64,000 bases of DNA from assembly GCA_964057225.1 (NCBI GenBank), contig OZ059896.1, positions 5,332,001 to 5,396,000 on the forward strand, given 5' to 3'. Position numbers and translations under genes: made by a program. Shown piece by piece: positions 57,502-64,000 of this stretch; the first letter of the stretch is position 1; every line of letters begins with the position of its first letter. The notes beneath the pieces are model-generated. The model was not told where the DNA came from. It saw nothing but the letters and a program-made list of their open reading frames with translations, and did not search any database. The stretch is from Auanema rhodensis (taxonomy: Eukaryota > Nematoda > Chromadorea > Rhabditida > Rhabditidae).

Positions 57502-59261
57502 GTTCACGTAAATTTCAAAGTCATGGTTACCATGAACCAATATCAATAAAAATTTGTTTTTAGACTAATATGGACATGGGGAATCTAATTTCGAAAACCG
57601 CATCTATTTATCTTTCACGTGAAGCGAGTTACATACCAAGTGCACATCACGTGTACATTTAATTAGCATGAATTAAAGTTCACGTAAATTTCAAAGTCAT
57701 GGTTACCATGAACCAATATCAATAAAAATTTGTTTTTAGACTAATATGGACATGGGGAATCTAATTTTGAAAACCGCATCTATTTATCTTTCACGTAAAG
57801 CGAGTTACATACCAAGTGCACATCACGTGTACATTTAATTAGCATAAATTAAAGTTCACGTAAATTTCAAAGTCATGGTTACCATGCACCAATATCAATA
57901 AAAATTTGTTTTTAGACTAATATGGACATGGGAAATCTAATTTTGAAAACCGCATCTCTTTATTTTTCACGTGAAGCGAGTTACATACCAAGTGCACATC
58001 ACGTGTACATTTAATTAGCATAAATTAAAGTTCACGTAAATTTCAAAGTCATGGTTACCATGAACCAATATCAATAAAAATTTGTTTTTAGACTAATTTG
58101 GACATGGGGAATCTAATTTTGAAAACCGCATCTATTTATCTTTCACGTGAAGCGAGTTACATACCAAGTGCACATCACGTGTACATTTAATTAGCATAAA
58201 TTAAAGTTCACGTAAATTTCAAAGTCATGGTTACCATGAACCAATATCAATAAAAATTTGTTTTTAGACTAATATGGACATGGGGAATCTAATTTTGAAA
58301 ACCGCATCTATTTATCTTTCACGTGAAGCGAGTTACATACCAAGTGCACATCACGTGTACATTTAATTAGCATAAATTAAAGTTCACGTAAATTTCAAAG
58401 TCATGGTTACCATGAACCAATATCAATAAAAATTTGTTTTTAGACTAATATGGACATGGGGAATCTAATTTCGAAAACCGCATCTATTTATCTTTCACGT
58501 GAAGCGAGTTACATACCAAGTGCACATCACGTGTACATTTAATTAGCATGAATTAAAGTTCACGTAAATTTCAAAGTCATGGTTACCATGAACCAATATC
58601 AATAAAAATTTGTTTTTAGACTAATATGGACATGGGGAATCTAATTTTGAAAACCGCATCTATTTATCTTTCACGTAAAGCGAGTTACATACCAAGTGCA
58701 CATCACGTGTACATTTAATTAGCATAAATTAAAGTTCACGTAAATTTCAAAGTCATGGTTACCATGCACCAATATCAATAAAAATTTGTTTTTAGACTAA
58801 TATGGACATGGGAAATCTAATTTTGAAAACCGCATCTCTTTATTTTTCACGTGAAGCGAGTTACATACCAAGTGCACATCACGTGTACATTTAATTAGCA
58901 TAAATTAAAGTTCACGTAAATTTCAAAGTCATGGTTACCATGAACCAATATCAATAAAAATTTGTTTTTAGACTAATTTGGACATGGGGAATCTAATTTT
59001 GAAAACCGCATCTATTTATCTTTCACGTGAAGCGAGTTACATACCAAGTGCACATCACGTGTACATTTAATTAGCATAAATTAAAGTTCACGTAAATTTC
59101 AAAGTCATGGTTACCATGAACCAATATCAATAAAAATTTGTTTTTAGACTAATATGGACATGGGGAATCTAATTTCGAAAACCGCATCTATTTATCTTTC
59201 ACGTGAAGCGAGTTACATACCAAGTGCACATCACGTGTACATTTAATTAGCATAAATTAAA
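57502..59261. repeat. B tandem pentamer (880 bp, two copies plus remnant)
   Basis: Units 57502-58381 and 58382-59261 share GCATGAATT followed by TCACGTAAAGCG, then a GCACC/GGGAAATC/TTTATTTTTC monomer, then a TAATTTGG monomer. TCACGTAAAG destroys the first CACGTG palindrome and lies at 57791, 58671 and 59727; the last is six monomers on, a remnant of a third unit near the end of the array. Confidence 0.85.
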
Positions 59262-60141
59262 GTTCACGTAAATTTCAAAGTCATGGTTACCATGAACCAA
59301 TATCAATAAAATTTTGTTTTTAGACTAATTTGGACATGGGGAATCTAATTTTGAAAACCGCATCTATTTATCTTTCACGTGAAGCGAGTTACATACCAAG
59401 TGCACATCACGTGTACATTTAATTAGCATAAATTAAAGTTCACGTAAATTTCAAAGTCATGGTTACCATGAACCAATATCAATAAAAATTTGTTTTTAGA
59501 CTAATATGGACATGGGGAATCTAATTTCGAAAACCGCATCTATTTATCTTTCACGTGAAGCGAGTTACATACCAAGTGCACATCACGTGTACATTTAATT
59601 AGCATGAATTAAAGTTCACGTAAATTTCAAAGTCATGGTTACCATGAACCAATATCAATAAAAATTTGTTTTTAGACTAATATGGACATGGGGAATCTAA
59701 TTTTGAAAACCGCATCTATTTATCTTTCACGTAAAGCGAGTTACATACCAAGTGCACATCACGTGTACATTTAATTAGCATAAATTAAAGTTCACGTAAA
59801 TTTCAAAGTCATGGTTACCATGAACCAATATCAATAAAAATTTGATTTTAGACTAATATGGACATGGGGAATCTAATTTTGGAAACCGCATCTCTTTATC
59901 TTTCACGTGAAGCGAGTTACATACCAAGTGCACATCACGTGTACATTTAATTAGCATGAATTAAAGTTCACGTAAATTTCAAAGTCATGGTTACCATGAA
60001 CCAATATCAATAAAAATTTGTTTTTAGACTAATATGGACATGGGGAATCTAATTTCGAAAACCGCATCTATTTATCTTTCACGTGAAGCGAGTTACATAC
60101 CAAGTGCACATCACGTGTACATTTAATTAGCATAAATTAAA

Positions 60142-60270
60142 GTTCACGTAAATTTCAAAGTCATGGTTACCATGAACCAATATCAATAAAAATTTGTTTT
60201 TAGACTAATATGGACATGGGGAATCTAATTTCGAAAACCGCATCTCTTTATCTTTCACGTGAAGCGAGCG
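60142..60270. other. Truncated last B monomer and B/A2 junction
   Basis: The final B copy runs 127 bases and stops after TCACGTGAAGCGAG (60268); A2 begins at CGTTTCTCAATG (60269). A2 monomers normally read AAGCGTTTCTC here, so AG can belong to either side, giving about 2 bp of microhomology. No filler or target-site duplication is visible. The break falls at a different monomer position from the A1/B break (about base 324 against base 111 of the A unit). Confidence 0.88.
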
Positions 60271-62374
60271 TTTCTCAATGTAGTATAGTGCATTCGATGC
60301 GGATTTTTAAGCTGCGTCGATCTGTACTATCAGATTTGCGCTAGCTTGAAAATGCACCGAGATATCAACTGATATAAGTTCACACTTATATCCTCGATTT
60401 TCACCCTGAAGAATTAATTTTTTCGTTGAATAACATTGTCCATCGTTTTTGCCTCGAAAAAAGGAATCTAAAAACATCTACTTTTCGCTAAATTATTTTG
60501 AAATTTTTCGAAAAAATTTTTGTCAAAATGTTTTTGGAAGCAATTTTGAGTGTACATGGAAACTCAACATACACTAATGCATCATTTTTCAAACGATCAT
60601 AACTAATTTTTGTATAAAGCGTTTCTCAATGTAGTATAGTGCATTCGATGCGGATTTTTAAGCTGCGTCGATCTGTACTATCAGATTTGCGCTAGCTTGA
60701 AAATGCACCGAGATATCAACTGATATAAGTTCACACTTATATCCTCGATTTTCACCCTGAAGAATTAATTTTTTCGTTGAATAACATTGTCCATCGTTTT
60801 TGCCTCAAAAAAAGGAATCTAAAAACATCTACTTTTCGCTAAATTATTTTGAAATTTTTCGAAAAAATTTTTGTCAAAATGTTTTTGGAAGCAATTTTGA
60901 GTGTACATGGAAACTCAACATACACTAATGCATCATTTTTCAAACGATCATAACTAATTTTTGTATTAAGCGTTTCTCAATGTAGTATAGTGCATTCGAT
61001 GCGGATTTTTAAGCTGCGTCGATCTGTACTATCAGATTTGCGCTAGCTTGAAAATGCACCGAGATATGAACTGATATAAGTTCACACTTATATCCTCGAT
61101 TTTCACCCTGAAGAATTAATTTTTTCGTTGAATTACACTGTCCATCGTTTTTGCCTTGAAAAAAGGAATCTAAAAACATCTACTTTTCGCTAAATTATTT
61201 TGAAATTTTTCGAAAAAATTTTTGTCAAAATGTTTTTGGAAGCAATTTTGAGTGTACATGGAAACTCAACATACACTAATGCATCATTTTTCAAACGATC
61301 ATAACTTATTTTTGTATTAAGCGTTTCTCAATGTAGTATAGTGCATTCGATGCGGATTTTTAAGCTGCGTCGATCTGTACTATCAGATTTGCGCTAGCTT
61401 GAAAATGCACCGAGATATCAACTGATATAAGTTCACACTTATATCCTCGATTTTCACCCTGAAGAATTAATTTTTTCGTTGAATAACATTGTCCATCGTT
61501 TTTGCCTCGAAAAAAGGAATCTAAAAACATCTACTTTTCGCTAAATTATTTTGAAATTTTTCGAAAAAATTTTTGTCAAAATGTTTTTGGAAGCAATTTT
61601 GAGTGTACATGGAAACTCAACATACACTAATGCATCATTTTTCAAACGATCATAACTAATTTTTGTATTAAGCGTTTCTCAATGTAGTATAGTGCATTCG
61701 ATGCGGATTTTTAAGCTGCGTCGATCTGTACTATCAGATTTGCGCTAGCTTGAAAATGCACCGAGATATCAACTGATATAAGTTCACACTTATATCCTCG
61801 ATTTTCACCCTGAAGAATTAATTTTTTCGTTGAATAACATTGTCCATCGTTTTTGCCTCAAAAAAAGGAATCTAAAAACATCTACTTTTCGCTAAATTAT
61901 TTTGAAATTTTTCGAAAAAATTTTTGTCAAAATGTTTTTGGAAGCAATTTTGAGTGTACATGGAAACTCAACATACACTATTGCATCATTTTTCAAACGA
62001 TCATAACTAATTTTTGTATTAAGCTTTTCTTAATGTAGTATAGTGCATTCGATGCGGATTTTTAAGCTGCGTCGATCTGTACTATCAGATTTGCGCTAGC
62101 TTGAAAATGCACCGAGATATGAACTGATATAAGTTCACACTTATATCCTCGATTTTCACCCTGAAGAATTAATTTTTTCGTTGAATTACATTGTCCATCG
62201 TTTTTGCCTTGAAAAAAGGAATCTAAAAACATCTACTTTTCGCTAAATTATTTTGAAATTTTTCGAAAAAATTTTTGTCAAAATGTTTTTGGAAGCAATT
62301 TTGAGTGTACATTTAAACTCAACATACACTAATGCATCATTTTTCAAACGATCATAACTTATTTTTGTATTAAG
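60269..62374 (-). repeat. A2 trimer higher-order repeat (1053 bp, two copies)
   Basis: Monomers 1-3 (60269, 60620, 60971) and 4-6 (61322, 61673, 62024) follow the same series as read on the plus strand: GCCTCGAAAA, GCCTCAAAAA, then GCCTTGAAAA together with GATATGAAC and GAATTACA. Beyond 62375 the pattern changes to a looser alternation marked by CGCTATATTA (62375 and 63077 copies). The trimer length equals that of the A1 trimers although the subfamilies differ. Confidence 0.78.
60496..60528. repeat. Near-perfect A/T-rich palindrome in A2 monomers
   Basis: The 33-base stretch starts TTTTGAAATTTTTCG and ends AAAAAATTTTTGTCAAAA, centred on TTCGAA. The two bases that differ from A1 at the centre extend the symmetry. 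It recurs in each A2 copy and could form a cruciform under torsion. Confidence 0.75.
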
Positions 62375-64000
62375 CGTTTCTCAATGTAGTATAGTGCATT
62401 CGATGCGGATTTTTAAGCTGCGTCGATCTGTACTATCAGATTTGCGCTAGCTTGAAAATGCACCGAGATATGAACTGATATAAGTTCACACTTATATCCT
62501 CGATTTTCACCCTGAAGAATTAATTTTTTCGTTGAATTACATTGTCCATCGTTTTTGCCTTGAAAAAAGGAATCTAAAAACATCTACTTTTCGCTATATT
62601 ATTTTGAAATTTTTCGAAAAAATTTTTGTCAAAATGTTTTTGGAAGCAATTTTGAGTGTACATGGAAACTCAACATACACTAATGCATCATTTTTCAAAC
62701 GATCATAACTAATTTTTGTATTAAGCGTTTCTCAATGTAGTATAGTGCATTCGATGCGGATTTTTAAGCTGCGTCGATTTGTACTATCAGATTTGCGCTA
62801 GCTTGAAAATGCACCGAGATATCAACTGATATAAGTTCACACCTATATCCTCGATTTTCACCCTGAAGAATTAATTTTTTCGTTGAATAACATTGTCCAT
62901 CGTTTTTGCCTTGAAAAAAGGAATCTAAAAACATCTACTTTTTGCTAAATTATTTTGAAATTTTTCGAAAAAATTTTTGTCAAAATGTTTTTGGAAGCAA
63001 TTTTGAGTGTACATGGAAACTCAACATACACTAATGCATCATTTTTCAAACGATCATAACTTATTTTTGTATTAAGCGTTTCTCAATGTAGTATAGTGCA
63101 TTCGATGCGGATTTTTAAGCTGCGTCGATCTGTACTATCAGATTTGCGCTAGCTTGAAAATGCACCGAGATATGAACTGATATAAGTTCACACTTATATC
63201 CTCGATTTTCACCCTGAAGAATTAATTTTTTCGTTGAATTACATTGTCCATCGTTTTTGCCTTGAAAAAAGGAATCTAAAAACATCTACTTTTCGCTATA
63301 TTATTTTGAAATTTTTCGAAAAAATTTTTGTCAAAATGTTTTTGGAAGCAATTTTGAGTGTACATGGAAACTCAACATACACTAATGCATCATTTTTCAA
63401 ACGATCATAACTAATTTTTGTATTAAGCGTTTCTCAATGTAGTATAGTGCATTCGATGCGGATTTTTAAGCTGCGTCGATCTGTACTATCAGATTTGCGC
63501 TAGCTTGAAAATGCACCGAGATATGAACTGATATAAGTTCACACTTATATCCTCGATTTTCACCCTGAAGAATTAATTTTTTCGTTGAATTACACTGTCC
63601 ATCGTTTTTGCCTTGAAAAAAGGAATCTAAAAACATCTACTTTTCGCTAAATTATTTTGAAATTTTTCGAAAAAATTTTTGTCAAAATGTTTTTGGAAGC
63701 AATTTTGAGTGTACATGGAAACTCAACATACACTAATGCATCATTTTTCAAACGATCATAACTTATTTTTGTATTAAGCGTTTCTCAATGTAGTATAGTG
63801 CATTCGATGCGGATTTTTAAGCTGCGTCGATCTGTACTATCAGATTTGCGCTAGCTTGAAAATGCACCGAGATATGAACTGATATAAGTTCACACTTATA
63901 TCCTCGATTTTCACCCTGAAGAATTAATTTTTTCGTTGAATAACATTGTCCATCGTTTTTGCCTTGAAAAAAGGAATCTAAAAACATCTACTTTTCGCTA

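Larger units (their letters stand above)
28454..60268. repeat. Satellite B: 176-bp tandem array, about 180.7 copies
   Basis: The motif AAAGTTCACGTAAATTTC recurs every 176 bp from 28461 to 60142. The register shifts only three times: an extra A at about 33085 and at about 35023 (ATAAAAAATTTG), and a one-base loss near 50892 (ATGGAAATC for ATGGGGAATC). I see no similarity between B and A beyond short A/T words. Variable sites include AACCAATATC/AACCAATGTC/GCACCAATATC, TTTTTAGAC/TTTGTGAAC, TAATATGG/TAATTTGG, ATTTCGAAAAC/ATTTTGAAAAC/ATTTTGGAAAC, TCACGTGAAG/TCAGGTGAAG, AAGTGCAC/AAGGGCAC and GCATAAATT/GCATTAATT/GCATGAATT. They define haplotypes that recur in blocks. Orientation is arbitrary. Confidence 0.98.
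60269..64000 (-). repeat. Satellite A, subfamily A2, inverted: 10.6 copies of 351 bp
   Basis: CGTTTCTCAATGTAG (once GCTTTTCTTAATG) recurs at 60269, 60620, 60971 and so on to 63779, exactly 351 bp apart. Read on the minus strand this is satellite A, but with about ten fixed differences from A1: TTTAGCGAAAAG for TTTCACAAAAAG, AGGCAAAAACG for AGACAAAGACG, GATAGTACAG for GATAACACAG, CTCAAAATTGC for CTCAACATTGC, and TTTTTTCGAAA for TTTTCCCGAAA. All ten full copies show the A2 state at essentially all these sites. The array continues past the window. No gene is visible. Confidence 0.97.

Noticed and set aside
28461-60268. Common origin of satellites A and B (A as an old dimer of a B-like unit)
   Set aside because: Apart from short words such as TGTACA and A/T runs I see no alignable similarity between A and B, nor between the two halves of A. 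A sensitive profile alignment could still reveal a trace.
60421-60437. CENP-B box-like TTTCGTTGAATAAC in satellite A
   Set aside because: The first eight bases fit the CENP-B box consensus, but the required CGGG half is absent, so I do not call it functional.
61853-62038. A 61-codon open frame in the A2 array
   Set aside because: It is a TTG-initiated frame opened by private substitutions in one monomer; neighbouring copies do not keep it.
1-64000. CRISPR array
   Set aside because: The whole monomer is repeated; there are no short repeats separated by unique spacers and no cas genes.
1-64000. Giant transposon with A1 and A2 as terminal inverted repeats around B
   Set aside because: The flanks are tandem arrays of different subfamilies that break at different positions, with no target-site duplication and no transposase or other coding sequence.
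1-64000. tRNA, rRNA or telomeric repeats
   Set aside because: No cloverleaf-like conserved boxes, rRNA core motifs or short telomeric tandem units were seen in any block.

Overview
The window is entirely satellite DNA. I find no convincing protein-coding gene, RNA gene, transposon or CRISPR array. AT-rich tandem arrays tens of kilobases long, with higher-order structure, point to a eukaryotic centromeric, pericentromeric or other constitutive heterochromatin block. The style (AT-rich monomers of about 176 and 351 bp with short dyads) is common in insects and other arthropods, but the sequence does not let me name a species.

There are three blocks. (1) 1-28453: satellite A, subfamily A1, forward orientation, 351-bp monomers, 80 full copies plus two partial ones, with no net length change across the array. 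(2) 28454-60268: an unrelated satellite B, 176-bp monomers, about 180.7 copies, with only three single-base indels found. (3) 60269-64000: satellite A again but in reverse orientation and as a distinct subfamily A2, 10 full 351-bp monomers plus a partial one running off the window. The B array is thus flanked by inward-facing arrays of the same family, in inverted orientation, that differ at about ten fixed positions.

All arrays show local higher-order repeats (HORs). In A1 there are trimers (1053 bp), dimers (702 bp) and a hexamer (2106 bp). In A2 there is a trimer of the same 1053-bp length. In B there are copies of multi-monomer segments at 3, 5, 10, 11, 12, 17 and 23-24 monomer distances. 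These patterns fit repeated unequal exchange and segmental amplification. Private variants tie distant monomers together; the truncated A1 monomer at the A1/B junction carries five rare changes otherwise seen only in the monomer beginning at 19217.

The recurring 63-residue open frame in A1 depends on a TTG start, is lost or broken in several copies and varies in amino acids, so I treat it as a satellite shadow. The most interesting features are the inverted A1-B-A2 architecture with clean junctions, the near 2:1 monomer length ratio (351 and 176 bp, close to nucleosome-repeat spacing), the dyad symmetries in both satellites including two CACGTG palindromes per B monomer, and the record of array evolution in the variant patterns.
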